This document shows positions 47,215 through 56,132 of a stretch of DNA of 64,000 bases, piece by piece. How positions within the stretch are numbered: the stretch's first letter is position 1; the number at the start of each line of letters is the position of its first letter. Below the pieces are notes generated by a model, which worked only from the letters and a program-made list of their open reading frames with translations, did not search any database and had not been told where the DNA came from. Source of the DNA: Trinickia mobilis (GTDB lineage: Bacteria > Pseudomonadota > Gammaproteobacteria > Burkholderiales > Burkholderiaceae); assembly GCF_017315705.1 (NCBI RefSeq), contig NZ_JAFLRF010000008.1, positions 186,001-250,000 on the forward strand. The letters run 5' to 3'. The position numbers and the translations under genes are program-made.

Positions 47215-47535
47215 TACCAACCCTATTTCAGTTGGACACCGAGGTAGTCCGCGTTACTGCCGCCTGCGTTGCGAATCGAGTCGCCCAGCTGGAAGTGCAC
47301 GGCTTCGACGGAACCGACGAGGTTCGCGGCAATGGTCCAATCGGCACGCACTTGCACATACATGCCCGTCCACCGGCTGCCGTGTCCGGCTGTTCCGGGC
47401 ACCACGGCATTGCCCTGCTGATACAAGGCGTCCGCTGTCGTCTGACGCCACTAGAACCCGAGCGCGCCGAGCAGCGCGAGGGCGGCGTCACGCCGCACGG
47501 CCAGCGTCGGGACATCAAATGAGATGGAGGGCGGC
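47215..47535 (-). pseudogene. Alginate-export-like outer-membrane barrel remnant
   Basis: The minus strand carries the last barrel strands of an alginate-export-type outer-membrane protein: WRQTTADALYQQG, then RWTGMYVQVRADWTIAANL and SNADYLGVQLK. It has two in-frame stops: one just before WRQTT, and one that replaces the expected Phe in the terminal K-F-G-W. The preceding ALALLGALGF stretch in the same frame may belong to it. Only about 100 codons are recognisable. Confidence 0.65.
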
Positions 47536-47538
47536 CGA

Positions 47539-48225
47539 TTACCTGGCCGGAACTGCGAGCACGATCTCGTGGTGACCAACCGCGCGCTGTGGCGCTTTGT
47601 GCACCATGGTGTAGGCGTAGTCCACGCCCATCCCGTACGCACCGGAATGTTCCCGGACTACCTTCATGACAGCGTCGTAGGACTCTCGACGCGCCCAGTC
47701 GCGCTGCCATTCGAGCATCACCTGTTGCCACGTCACAGGCACGACGCCAGCCTGGATCATGCGTTGCATGGCGTAGTCATGCGCGTCCTTCGACGTGCCG
47801 CCTGAGGCGTCTTCGACCATGTAGATCTGGTAGCCGCCTTCCAGCATCGCGCTGAGTGCAAAGGAGTTGTTGCAAACCTCCGTCCACAGGCCGGAAACCA
47901 CGATCTTCTTGCGTCCGTTCGCAGCCAGCGCGTCACGAACCTTCTGGTCATCCCAGGAGTTCATCGATGTGCGTTCGAGCACCGGCTGACCGGGAAATAC
48001 GTCGAGCAGTTCGGGGTAAGTGAAGCCCGAGAAGCTTTGCGTTTCGACCGTCGTGATGGTGGTCGGAATGTCGAAGATCTTCCCTGCCTTCGCCAGACCC
48101 ATCACATTGTTCTTCAGCACCTGCCGGTCAATGGATTGGACACCGAATGCCATCTGCGGCTGATGGTCAATGAAAAGCAGCTGGGAGTTTTGCGGGGTCA
48201 GTACTTCGAGCTTGGGGTTGGTCAT
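47539..48225 (-). CDS. Isochorismatase-family (YcaC-like) hydrolase
   Basis: Cysteine hydrolase of 228 residues. The catalytic triad pattern of the YcaC branch is visible: Asp in LFIDHQPQM, Lys in WDDQKVRDAL, and the nucleophile Cys in GLWTEVCNNSFALSA. The Glu before that Cys is normal for the branch. YcaC proteins are widespread and their substrate is unknown. The start at 48225 lies inside the 3' end of the AhpD-like gene (59-base overlap), which implies coupled translation. Confidence 0.92.
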   Translation of the reverse strand: MTNPKLEVLTPQNSQLLFIDHQPQMAFGVQSIDRQVLKNNVMGLAKAGKIFDIPTTITTVETQSFSGFTYPELLDVFPGQPVLERTSMNSWDDQKVRDALAANGRKKIVVSGLWTEVCNNSFALSAMLEGGYQIYMVEDASGGTSKDAHDYAMQRMIQAGVVPVTWQQVMLEWQRDWARRESYDAVMKVVREHSGAYGMGVDYAYTMVHKAPQRAVGHHEIVLAVPAR

Positions 48226-48568
48226 GACAGGCTTGCTTCAGCGTTTCGATGGCGTCGAGCACGTGCGTGCTGTACGTGATGGCAGCGCCGGCGTTCAGAT
48301 TGATGGCAACGCCCAGCGCTTCTGCGATCTCTTCGTCTGACACGCCGAGCTTGACGGCCTCGGCTGCATGAAAGGCGATGCAGCCGTCGCAGCGCGTGGT
48401 GACTGCGACGGCCAGCGCGATGAGTTCACGCGTCTTCGCACCGAGATGGTTGGTATTGGCGCCCGCTCCAGCGACGAGGGCAAAACCGCGAAGGGTGTCC
48501 GGCGTGCGAGTGGACAGGTCTTTGAGGCGAGAATTGATGTCCTGAATCGTCTCTTTCCAATCAATCAT
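48167..48568 (-). CDS. AhpD-like carboxymuconolactone-decarboxylase-family protein
   Basis: Small helical protein of 133 residues with the redox motif E...CxxC...H (RCDGCIAFHAAEAVKLG, near 60-75), typical of AhpD-type disulfide proteins rather than the decarboxylase itself. The ATG at 48568 has GGAG upstream; an earlier ATG adds an unrelated tail. The last 20 residues overlap the YcaC-like gene and look poorly conserved, suggesting the stop was extended by sequence change. Function may be peroxide or disulfide related. It is paired with the YcaC-like hydrolase in a two-gene unit. Confidence 0.88.
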   Translation of the reverse strand: MIDWKETIQDINSRLKDLSTRTPDTLRGFALVAGAGANTNHLGAKTRELIALAVAVTTRCDGCIAFHAAEAVKLGVSDEEIAEALGVAINLNAGAAITYSTHVLDAIETLKQACHDQPQARSTDPAKLPAAFH

Positions 48569-48923
48569 GAGATAACTCCAATAGGAATACGTAGGATGTA
48601 CGCGCGCGAACCGGCCGCTCAGCCGGTCCGCTGCTCGCCAGCTTCGGGTCAATGTGGTTCATCGACTCCGCGCGTCAACGAATTGACTGAGACGAATGCT
48701 ATTCGGACGTCCGGCGCCCGCGTACCAGTGTGTCCGATGCCTCCAAATGGCGGTGCAGCCGCTCTTGGCGGCCGTACTGGCGCAATAGCAATTTGACGAA
48801 TGAGGGCGCATGTCTCTCACGAGTTACGGTTTCACGGAGTTCTGGCTCGACGGAGAACCCGCATGAACACCGGCGTGCTTCGTATGCGGGGCTATCAGGA
48901 AGCAAGCATGATTGCTCGCGGTT
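48569..48923. other. Intergenic region, no gene recognised
   Basis: It separates the AhpD-like gene from the small hypothetical protein gene. Short frames show no motif or ribosome site. The promoter for the AhpD-like/YcaC-like unit is expected near 48580-48650. Confidence 0.35.
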
Positions 48924-49241
48924 CTATCTCTTGGGCCCTTTCATATTTTCTGACTCCATGGCCGCATTCCGTTCCTCGCTCGCCTCTATGGCTTCCATCG
49001 CTTCGTCAACCGACGCCGTTGCGCGCTCGGCGGCCGCTTTCGTTTCGTCTGCTAGGGCATCGAATTCGTCGTTGCCGTCACCTGGGGGCTGCAGCATGTC
49101 TTTGAGCATCGCCCTCAGTTCCGACGTATCCCACGGCAGGCCACGCTGTGTTCGGACCTTTATGTAGTGCCTCACTTCCGCGTCCTGCTCCGCGGTAAGC
49201 GGAAGCCCTCGGAAGGTGCTTTTAGGGTCAGAGTTTGTCAT
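48924..49241 (-). CDS. Hypothetical small helical protein
   Basis: A 105-residue protein with an AGGAG site 7 bases before the ATG. The C-terminal half is strongly helical and charged (ADETKAAAERATASVDEAMEAIEASEERNAAME), a likely coiled coil. The N-terminal half contains PLTAEQDAEVRHYIKVRTQRGLPWDTSELRAML. No signal peptide or membrane segment is present. I do not recognise the family. Context gives no hint beyond being next to a cupin gene on the other strand. Confidence 0.7.
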   Translation of the reverse strand: MTNSDPKSTFRGLPLTAEQDAEVRHYIKVRTQRGLPWDTSELRAMLKDMLQPPGDGNDEFDALADETKAAAERATASVDEAMEAIEASEERNAAMESENMKGPKR

Positions 49242-49486
49242 GGCTTTCTCCTGCTTCGAATGCTTTCAGTGTAGCCCCATTGCAACCACGAGAGCCGTAA
49301 TGCAGGGCTCTTGCGTCCGCTATTGAAAGGGACCGGATGCTGCGGCAACGACAGGCAACTGGCGGCCTGTCGCCGCTCTCGGACAAAATACGTCCCTGAG
49401 ACGCGCATAATCTTGATTGAGTTGCGCCCCCCTTACCTATAACGTTGGCGGACTGACGAGAATCCTTAATCTGAAGGAGTTTGAGA

Positions 49487-49930
49487 ATGATTCCCAGCGG
49501 CGCGGTGCCAAGCAAACCAATCAACGTCGGTCAACTGAGCATTCAGTACTTGATAGACGGAACCGCCACAGGTGGGATGGGTGTTTTTGAGTTGACTGTG
49601 CCCCCCAGCTCGCAAGTTCCGCCGCCACACAGCCACACGCGTAACGAAGAGTGCGTCTATGTGCTGGAGGGCGTACTTCGGTACTCGGTCGATGGGCTAG
49701 TCCGAGACCTAACACCAGGAGAATGGATGTTTACCCCACGAGGGTCGGTCCATCACTTTAGCAACCCGCACAATGCCACGGCCCGCGCACTTATCGTCCT
49801 TACGCCCGATATCGGTGCTCAATATTTTCGTGATGTCGGAACGATCGTAAATGCAGGTGGGCCGCCGGACCGCGAGAAGCTTATCGGTGTCATGTCCAGG
49901 TACGGGCTGGTGCCGTTGCCGCCACAATGA
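49487..49930 (+). CDS. Single-domain cupin protein
   Basis: A 147-residue cupin. The metal motif is present: PPSSQVPPPHSHTRNEECVYVLEGVLRYSV supplies two His and Glu, and GSVHHFSNP supplies the third His. AAGGAG (49474-49479) lies 7 bases before the ATG at 49487, so I prefer this over the in-frame TTG at 49481. Cupins of this size are binding proteins, isomerases or dioxygenases, and the reaction is unknown. Its stop overlaps a tiny downstream frame by ATGA. Confidence 0.85.
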   Translation: MIPSGAVPSKPINVGQLSIQYLIDGTATGGMGVFELTVPPSSQVPPPHSHTRNEECVYVLEGVLRYSVDGLVRDLTPGEWMFTPRGSVHHFSNPHNATARALIVLTPDIGAQYFRDVGTIVNAGGPPDREKLIGVMSRYGLVPLPPQ

Positions 49931-49989
49931 ACAGCAGTCACCCAACGTCGGACGAAATAGCCGACGTCTACGATGAACTGAAGGAGTAG
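49927..49989 (+). other. 20-codon frame overlapping the cupin stop
   Basis: An ATG overlaps the cupin stop codon (ATGA). The frame encodes MNSSHPTSDEIADVYDELKE before a stop, and the same frame continues open for about 35 more codons. It could be a tiny coupled peptide or the truncated start of a lost gene. No family is recognised. Confidence 0.25.
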
Positions 49990-50040
49990 ACCCGGCATCG
50001 CGACCGGAAGATCGACAAGACTCGCGCTGATCTTCACAAG

Positions 50041-50087
50041 CGCGTGTTGGTGCTCGCGGGCCCCGCAGCCACGAGCACCAACACGCG
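50041..50087. terminator. 16-base-stem hairpin between convergent genes
   Basis: CGCGTGTTGGTGCTCG (50041-50056) and its exact complement (50072-50087) form a perfect stem around a 15-base loop. It lies between the cupin gene and the monooxygenase gene, which converge, so it could end both transcripts. There is no T-run on either side. Confidence 0.6.
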
Positions 50088-50136
50088 GGCAAATCGCTGT
50101 CCAGAAAAGTGAAGCAATGCCTGTGAATCGCAAACT

Positions 50137-51483
50137 CTAGCGACTGACCGTCCCGGAAAGCAGGTTCTCCCTCAGGGTTTTGCCTTTGTACGCAGTTCGA
50201 TAGCGTTTGCGACGCTGCAGTTCGGGCACGACCAGATCGACGAACTCCTCGAAGCATCCAGGGGTGTACGTGGCGGCCAGCATAAACCCGTCTGCTCCGC
50301 CCTCATCCATGAACAGCTCCATCTGATCGGCGATATCTTCAGCCGTCCCCACCAGTACCGGCATACCCATTCCCTGTGCGTAGATGAGTGCAGCTTCTTT
50401 TACCGTCACAGGAATTTTTCCGAGCGGGTCCTTCGCGTAAATGACCGAATCAAATAAACCCTGAATTCCCGGCACTTCGAGGTTCTGTACGTGTGCGTCA
50501 AGGTCCATCTTCGAGAAGTCGAGACCGAAGTGACCGGACATCCACGCAAGCGCGCCTTCAAGCGGAATACATGCCTTGATGCGCTCGTACTTGTCCTGCG
50601 CTTCGCTCCGTGTCTCCGCGACGACGGTTTGAATGCCATAGATAAACTTGACGCTTCCCGAAGGTCGGCGGAACTCGTGAACGATCCGCTCGTTGAGATC
50701 GGTCGTGTACTCTCGCATCCGTTCGACACTCGGGTGAACAGCAAAGATCGCCTCAGCATGTTTCGCCGCAAAGTCGCGGCCGCGCCCTGACGAACCCGCC
50801 TGCCACAACACCGGGCGGCCTTGCGGGGACGGCTCGCAGAAGTGGCGCCCTCTGCACTTGAAGTATTTGCCATTGTGATCGACGAGCTTGACCTTCGACG
50901 GGTCGGCGTAGACGCCACTTTCTTTATTAGCGATGACCGCATCGGGATCCCAGGAATCCCAAAGCTGGTAACACACGTCGACGTACTCTTCCATCCGGTC
51001 GTAGCGCTCCTCCCTGGGCATCATGTCCTCATAGCCGTACGCTTCCCACTCGCTCTTGGAGTACGAACTCACAATATTCCAGGCGAGCCGCCCCTCGGAC
51101 AAATGATCGAGGCTCGACAACAAGCGAGACATGGGGTATGGATGCACGAACATGGTAGAGAGCGTCACACCGATACCGAGATGCTTGGTCGCGGCCGCGA
51201 TGATGGGCACGATAGTCGACGGTTCATGCGTCGGACACTGGACGGCGTATTTGACCGTTGCGTCGGAACTGCCCTCATGAGTGGTATAGGGTGCCAGTTC
51301 GTCCGCGATGAACATTGCGTCGAACAGCCCGCGCTCCATTGTTCTCGCCATATGCTGCCAATAGTCCGGTCGAGAAAAATGATAGCCGACCTTGTCCGTT
51401 TTGTTGCGCCACATGCCTGTTGCGTGGCTGTTGACGCCATGCTGGACGAAGCCGAGCAAATGCGCCTCCTTTAATTCGGTCAT
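50137..51483 (-). CDS. NtaA/SnaA-type flavin-dependent monooxygenase (LLM class)
   Basis: Luciferase-like FMNH2-dependent monooxygenase of 448 residues. It shows the NtaA/DszA-type pattern: MWRNKTDKVGYHFSRPDYW near the start, FDAMFIADELAPY, LDHLSEGRLAWNIVSSYSKSEWEAYG, and HNGKYFKCRGRHFCEPSPQGRPVLWQAGSSGRGRDFAAKHAEAIF. Relatives oxidise nitrilotriacetate, sulfonates or sulfones. It is last in an operon with an SSS symporter and a small membrane protein (54 bases between). A flavin reductase gene is not present nearby. The substrate presumably enters through the symporter, but its identity is unknown. Confidence 0.92.
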   Translation of the reverse strand: MTELKEAHLLGFVQHGVNSHATGMWRNKTDKVGYHFSRPDYWQHMARTMERGLFDAMFIADELAPYTTHEGSSDATVKYAVQCPTHEPSTIVPIIAAATKHLGIGVTLSTMFVHPYPMSRLLSSLDHLSEGRLAWNIVSSYSKSEWEAYGYEDMMPREERYDRMEEYVDVCYQLWDSWDPDAVIANKESGVYADPSKVKLVDHNGKYFKCRGRHFCEPSPQGRPVLWQAGSSGRGRDFAAKHAEAIFAVHPSVERMREYTTDLNERIVHEFRRPSGSVKFIYGIQTVVAETRSEAQDKYERIKACIPLEGALAWMSGHFGLDFSKMDLDAHVQNLEVPGIQGLFDSVIYAKDPLGKIPVTVKEAALIYAQGMGMPVLVGTAEDIADQMELFMDEGGADGFMLAATYTPGCFEEFVDLVVPELQRRKRYRTAYKGKTLRENLLSGTVSR

Positions 51484-51537
51484 GATGAGTTCCCTACTTG
51501 GTAATTGTTGCGCGATCGTCAGAGGCCGCTGACTTCA

Positions 51538-51849
51538 CTAGCCGAGGTGCGGTTCTATGAAGAACAGAAAGCCAATGACCGCGGCTGACGCTATAGACAG
51601 AAATGGCGCGAGCACAATGAACAGCGGACTCACACCGAGCAGTGCAATCACGACGCCCGCCGCGACGACTGCGAGACAGATTGGCCAGATAAGATGCTGC
51701 GACGTACGGTCCTGCACCTCCGATTGCGGCAGCGCGTGCTCGTCGACCGAAGCTGTAAATCCCTTGATATAACCCGCAAGAAATAGCGCGATAGCGATGA
51801 TCGCGGCCACCGTCGTCACGATCGTGACGGCTGGGATTGCCGAAGACAT
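51538..51849 (-). CDS. Small membrane protein between symporter and monooxygenase
   Basis: A 103-residue protein from the ATG at 51849, with three predicted membrane helices: IVTTVAAIIAIALFLAGYIKGF, LIWPICLAVVAAGVVIALLGV, and LFIVLAPFLSIASAAVIGFLFFI. It is placed between the SSS symporter (46 bases upstream) and the flavin monooxygenase. It may be an accessory subunit of the transporter, as small partners occur with some SSS proteins, though I recognise no named family. Another in-frame ATG upstream would add basic, non-membrane residues and overlap the symporter gene. Confidence 0.72.
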   Translation of the reverse strand: MSSAIPAVTIVTTVAAIIAIALFLAGYIKGFTASVDEHALPQSEVQDRTSQHLIWPICLAVVAAGVVIALLGVSPLFIVLAPFLSIASAAVIGFLFFIEPHLG

Positions 51850-51895
51850 GATTGAACCTTCCTGAATGTCTTGTGATTGGATGGGCAGCGCCCGC

Positions 51896-53485
51896 TTAGA
51901 TCGAAGCTTTCGCCCTTGTCGGCTCACTGCGCGCCGGCGATGCGGAATCCGCAGTCGAATCGTTGCCGGCGAGCGTGTCCTGCACCGACCTCAAATTCGA
52001 GATGTCAAAGCGCTGGGGCTTGAGCTTCGCCCCGATCCAGACAGTCAGACCGCTAATCGCGAGGATGGTGAGCGTGCCAGTGAGCTCTCCATATACGTGA
52101 CGAACCGGCATCCCGATCAGGATGGATAGAACGATTCCGCCGACAAAGCCGAGAGAATTGGTACGCGGCCACATGATAGCGAGCGTCAAGGGAAGCAGGA
52201 TCGCGGTCTTGAGCGCATACGTCGTCAGCACCAACGACGTGAAGTCGACACCGGACAGGATGATAGCGGCGGCAACGACGCCGCCAACGAGCATCGCCAG
52301 CTTGGCATATACGAACAGGACTTGGTCGCCGATGGCCGGCCAGATTTTCTTGACGATGTCGACCGTGACGACTGAAGCCATCGCTGCTGCGCCGCCGTCG
52401 ATGGTGGAATAGCAGGCAGCCAGAATGACCAGGACGTATAAAACAACGATTGCCGTGGGAAGCCCAATGTGAGACACGATATAGGGCCCCACTGCCGCAA
52501 GGTCGCCGCCCAATGCAGCGAGTGGAATCTGATAGCCGATGCCGATCAGGCCGAGCAGTCCCAATGTGATGGGAATCGGATAGAAGAGAAGGCCTGCAAG
52601 GAAGAAAGATCTTCCGACGTACTGGCTCTTGATCGACCAGACCTTCTGCCAGAAGATCTGGTCCGCGACCGTAGCGGCGAACAAGCCGAACGCGAGTGTG
52701 ATGCCGAATCCCGCAGCGGTGTCCCAACGGGTCACGCCGAGCAGCTCATGACCGGCCCATTCCATGCCTGGCGCTAACTGTGTTCCCGGGGTGGCAGCCA
52801 CCTGCGCGACTGCGTCGAATACTGCTTGCGCGCCGCCGACCTTGGCATAAACAATACTGACTATGGCCGCGGCGACCGCGGTAATCATCAGCGTGTTGAA
52901 CGTCCCCGTCATAACGCTCGTCCACAAGCCGCCGAAGAACGAATAGACCAGGATGATGACAATCGCGAATAAAGTGGCGGTGCGCCAGTCGATGTTGAAG
53001 ACCGTGCTCATCACCACCGACGTTCCCTTCAGATTGATCATGATCTCCAGCAGAATTCCGAACACCATAGTCACCGTCACGATAGTGGACGATACGTTCG
53101 ACTTGAATCTGTGATCGATGAACTTGGAGATCGTGTATCCCTGCGGCATGTTCTTCCGCAAATAACGCGCGAATGGAATAACGATCATGATCGCGAGCCC
53201 ATTCGGAACGACGAACCAGAATAGCCCTGACAGGCCCCATCGATATGTCATAGCGGAGCTCATCATGACCGCCATCGCCCAAGTCCATACGGAGATGAGG
53301 CTGCCGGTGCCGAAGGCGAGTCCGATCCGCTGGCCGGATGCTACGAAGTCGCGCGTATTGCTGACCAAGCTTCTCTTGACGATCAGCGCGATTACGAGCA
53401 TGAAAATGCCTAAGCCGGCCATCAAGGCAAAGCCCATCACCGGCGTGAGGTATGCCGCGGTGGAAGAAAGCATTGATCGATCCAT
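51896..53485 (-). CDS. Sodium:solute symporter (SSS family)
   Basis: Membrane transporter of 529 residues with about 13 hydrophobic helices, of the SSS/urea-proline symporter family. The start at 53485 (MDRSMLSSTAAYLTPV) has AGGAC upstream, and the longer frame adds a polar tail without signal. Recognisable parts are VSNTRDFVASGQRIGLAFGTGSLISVWTWA near the N-terminus, GLWTSVMTGTFNTLMITAVAAAI, and DQIFWQKVWSIKSQYVGRSFFLAG. The last 50 residues are hydrophilic. It leads an operon with the small membrane protein and monooxygenase. The substrate cannot be read from sequence. Confidence 0.92.
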   Translation of the reverse strand: MDRSMLSSTAAYLTPVMGFALMAGLGIFMLVIALIVKRSLVSNTRDFVASGQRIGLAFGTGSLISVWTWAMAVMMSSAMTYRWGLSGLFWFVVPNGLAIMIVIPFARYLRKNMPQGYTISKFIDHRFKSNVSSTIVTVTMVFGILLEIMINLKGTSVVMSTVFNIDWRTATLFAIVIILVYSFFGGLWTSVMTGTFNTLMITAVAAAIVSIVYAKVGGAQAVFDAVAQVAATPGTQLAPGMEWAGHELLGVTRWDTAAGFGITLAFGLFAATVADQIFWQKVWSIKSQYVGRSFFLAGLLFYPIPITLGLLGLIGIGYQIPLAALGGDLAAVGPYIVSHIGLPTAIVVLYVLVILAACYSTIDGGAAAMASVVTVDIVKKIWPAIGDQVLFVYAKLAMLVGGVVAAAIILSGVDFTSLVLTTYALKTAILLPLTLAIMWPRTNSLGFVGGIVLSILIGMPVRHVYGELTGTLTILAISGLTVWIGAKLKPQRFDISNLRSVQDTLAGNDSTADSASPARSEPTRAKASI

Positions 53486-53913
53486 TTTGTCCTCAGAGAC
53501 TGATGAGCGAGGTGATGCTCTTTGTGACGAACTTGAGCAAAGACGCAGGTTGGACGTCACGTTCACTCATGATCCGATGTGCTCGATCGATCCGCTATCG
53601 ATGAAGGGGAATAGCGTGAATGTTTCGGGTTTGCGCGATCGGTGTGAGCCGCGATAACGCGAGATACTCGAAGAGAAAGCCGAGCCAGTGCGTGATGGCG
53701 ATCCAAGTATTATTCGGGCGCCGCGATGATGGTTGATGCGTTGCGTCTAGCCGATGTCGTCAATCGCAAGCTTTACACGACTCAAGCACCGTGCAAACCA
53801 ATCAATTCTGGAAAGGATTTCAGAAATTCATTGTCTGCGTAAACTGTTGAGGTCTGTAGGATGCCAAGGCCCTTGTCGTAACCTGGCATCTCGCTTGCTG
53901 CCCGCCCGGCACG
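53486..53913. other. Intergenic region before the symporter operon
   Basis: No gene is recognised. It lies between the symporter start and the stop of the BcsC-like gene; both are on the minus strand, so the symporter promoter should be within about 53490-53700. Nothing with a clear -35/-10 or sigma-54 spacing stands out. Confidence 0.35.
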
Positions 53914-56130
53914 CTAGAAGCCGCGCGGGGTTACAAGATCGGCGGCGCGAAGGTGGCCGCGTGGTTCGAACGGAATTTTCACCCAGGCAAAGATGCTCAT
54001 GTCCTGATAGCCGGGCGAAGCGCGGTAGCCAACGCCCCCGCCGACGATCACATTTCGCGAAACGAGTGCGGCGATGGTCGAGGTGTCCTCTCCGAACGCC
54101 CCTGATGCGCGGCCGGTATAGAGTTCGCGTGTCGCATACCCGACGCGGCCGCCGGTCTTGAAGAGGAACCGGCCGCCCTCGTTCGACTGGGCGTAGAAGA
54201 CGAGTCCCGCCTCACGGTTCGATTTGGGGCTCCAGTAGCCCGCGTAGGGGCCGGTATACCGATTCGCGTCGTAGCGGTATGAACTGATGCGTACCTCCGG
54301 TCCGGCATTGAGCCAGCTCCAGCCCTTGACGTGGAAGTCTCGCGTGAGCGAGAGGCTCGCGGCATAGAACGGGTTGACGGCCGTTCCGCTCGCCGTGACC
54401 GCGCCGCCGGATAGCGTTTCACCGACATGAAATGCGCTGCGCCCGATTGCCTGACGCGCAGCGATCTCGAGCGAGGACGATACGGCCGGCCCCGTTTCCG
54501 AAGGCACGCCCTCGTAGGAACGAAGCGAATCGTAGATGCCGTCGCGGCTGGCGGCGATCCGTACGAACTCGTCCTCGTTTTCGGCGATTTGCTGGTATTG
54601 GATTTTGCCGAACGCCTGCGTCGAACCTTCACCCGGCGCTTCGACTGCCGCGCCCGCGATCAGCACCCCTTGTCCGAGATCGGTCCTGACTGTGCCGCCC
54701 AGCAGCTTGCCCCAGGCATGTTGCTGGCCATTGTCGAGGCGTAGCACCGTCCCGTCGATACGCAAGGACAACGACGGAGTCGGCAGCAATGTGACCGACA
54801 GCTGCGGGATGGTCCAGACCGTCAGCTTGTCCTGCCCGGCTGTACCGGATTTCCTGTCTACGGTAAACAGCGATTGCAACGCCGGCTCCTGTCCCTCGGA
54901 CGGATGTCCCGTCAAGGCTCGCGCATGATCGTACAGGCCAAGACGTTCATCGTGCTCCGCCAGCATCTGGCGGGCGAGTGGCGGAGTGCCCGGGGCATTG
55001 TTGCCCACGAGCGTACTGAGCGTCTGGTAGTCGCGGTTGGCGGCGGAAGAAAACGCCAGGCCCTGCAGATATTCTTCGTTGTCGGGCGCTTCCTGATGGA
55101 GCTTCGCAAAGATCTGTTCAGCTCGCTGCGGGCGCCGGCTGTTGAGCCATGCCCATCCCGCGAGGGCACGCGTCGCCGGAGCGGTCGCGTCGCCCGTCTC
55201 ACCGACGAGCTTGAGCGCGGCGTCGACCTGAGCCGGGTCGCCCGACTCTTTGGCAAGGGCAAGCTCGATGGCAGCGTGTAGACGCTTGCCGTCTGGTGTC
55301 GCCAAATCGCGCGATTCGACTTCCGCTTCCGCGAGCCGCTGCTGATGCATGAGCGACAGCGTCAGCCCAAGCCGAGCCGACGCCGGATCTTTCGCGCTCG
55401 TCAAGGCTTCGCGAAACAGACGCTCTGCGGCCTTGTCGTCATGGGCGCGGTCTTCGAGCCAGCCCGATACTTCCAGCGCCGATGCATCGAGCTGGACGGA
55501 CGAATCCGCGCGCAGTTCGCGCGAGTAGGCGAGCGCACCGCTGTAGTCGCCTGCCGTATTCTCCGCGTACATGCGCTGCAGCCGCAGGTCGGCGCGGACC
55601 TTGCGTAACGACAGCTCGTCGAACACAGGATCCGCGAGGAGGCGGTCGATCTCTGCTGGGGGCAGCGCTTTCGCGGCCTTCCAGGCCGTACCTGAGAGTT
55701 CGCCGGAATCCGAACACGCGCGAAGCAGTTCGAGATAGAGCGTATAGGCTTGCGTCGTGCGGCCCGCGTCGGCGAGCGCTTGCGCGTGGTCCCATTTCGC
55801 CGGAAGGCTCGTGCAGGCGGACGCCTTGTCTCGCAGTGCGCTTGCCGGATGCGCAGTGTCGAATGCCTTCGGCGCTTGCTGCGCGCGTCGGCGGGCGACG
55901 GCCTTGGGTACGGCCGGCTGCCCGAGCTTGGCGGGGCCTTGCGGAGCGGGCGGCTCGGCCAGCTTGACGGAGCCTTGCGCGGCGGGCGAATCGCCCCAGC
56001 CGCCCGGTGCAGAGGCCGGCGTTGCGGAAACCGGGCTTGCGCCCGGTAAAGGGGCAAGCTCTGCCGCAAATGCGAGGCCCTGCCACGAGAAAAGAACGCC
56101 GACGGCTGCTGCAATGAGCGTGCGATTCAT
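53914..56130 (-). CDS. BcsC-like cellulose export outer-membrane protein (short form)
   Basis: A 738-residue exporter with a signal peptide (about 1-22). A helical TPR-like region spans about 105-400 (for example AKWDHAQALADAGRTTQAYTLYLELL and LAGWAWLNSRRPQRAEQIFAKL). The C-terminal BCSC barrel domain is about 450-738 (GPYAGYWSPKSNREAGLVFYAQSNEGGRF). Typical BcsC is about 1150 residues or more, so the TPR part is much shorter. It starts 2 bases after the bcsB-like stop, so the genes are coupled. It would let the glucan cross the outer membrane. Confidence 0.85.
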   Translation of the reverse strand: MNRTLIAAAVGVLFSWQGLAFAAELAPLPGASPVSATPASAPGGWGDSPAAQGSVKLAEPPAPQGPAKLGQPAVPKAVARRRAQQAPKAFDTAHPASALRDKASACTSLPAKWDHAQALADAGRTTQAYTLYLELLRACSDSGELSGTAWKAAKALPPAEIDRLLADPVFDELSLRKVRADLRLQRMYAENTAGDYSGALAYSRELRADSSVQLDASALEVSGWLEDRAHDDKAAERLFREALTSAKDPASARLGLTLSLMHQQRLAEAEVESRDLATPDGKRLHAAIELALAKESGDPAQVDAALKLVGETGDATAPATRALAGWAWLNSRRPQRAEQIFAKLHQEAPDNEEYLQGLAFSSAANRDYQTLSTLVGNNAPGTPPLARQMLAEHDERLGLYDHARALTGHPSEGQEPALQSLFTVDRKSGTAGQDKLTVWTIPQLSVTLLPTPSLSLRIDGTVLRLDNGQQHAWGKLLGGTVRTDLGQGVLIAGAAVEAPGEGSTQAFGKIQYQQIAENEDEFVRIAASRDGIYDSLRSYEGVPSETGPAVSSSLEIAARQAIGRSAFHVGETLSGGAVTASGTAVNPFYAASLSLTRDFHVKGWSWLNAGPEVRISSYRYDANRYTGPYAGYWSPKSNREAGLVFYAQSNEGGRFLFKTGGRVGYATRELYTGRASGAFGEDTSTIAALVSRNVIVGGGVGYRASPGYQDMSIFAWVKIPFEPRGHLRAADLVTPRGF

Positions 56131-56132
56131 GA

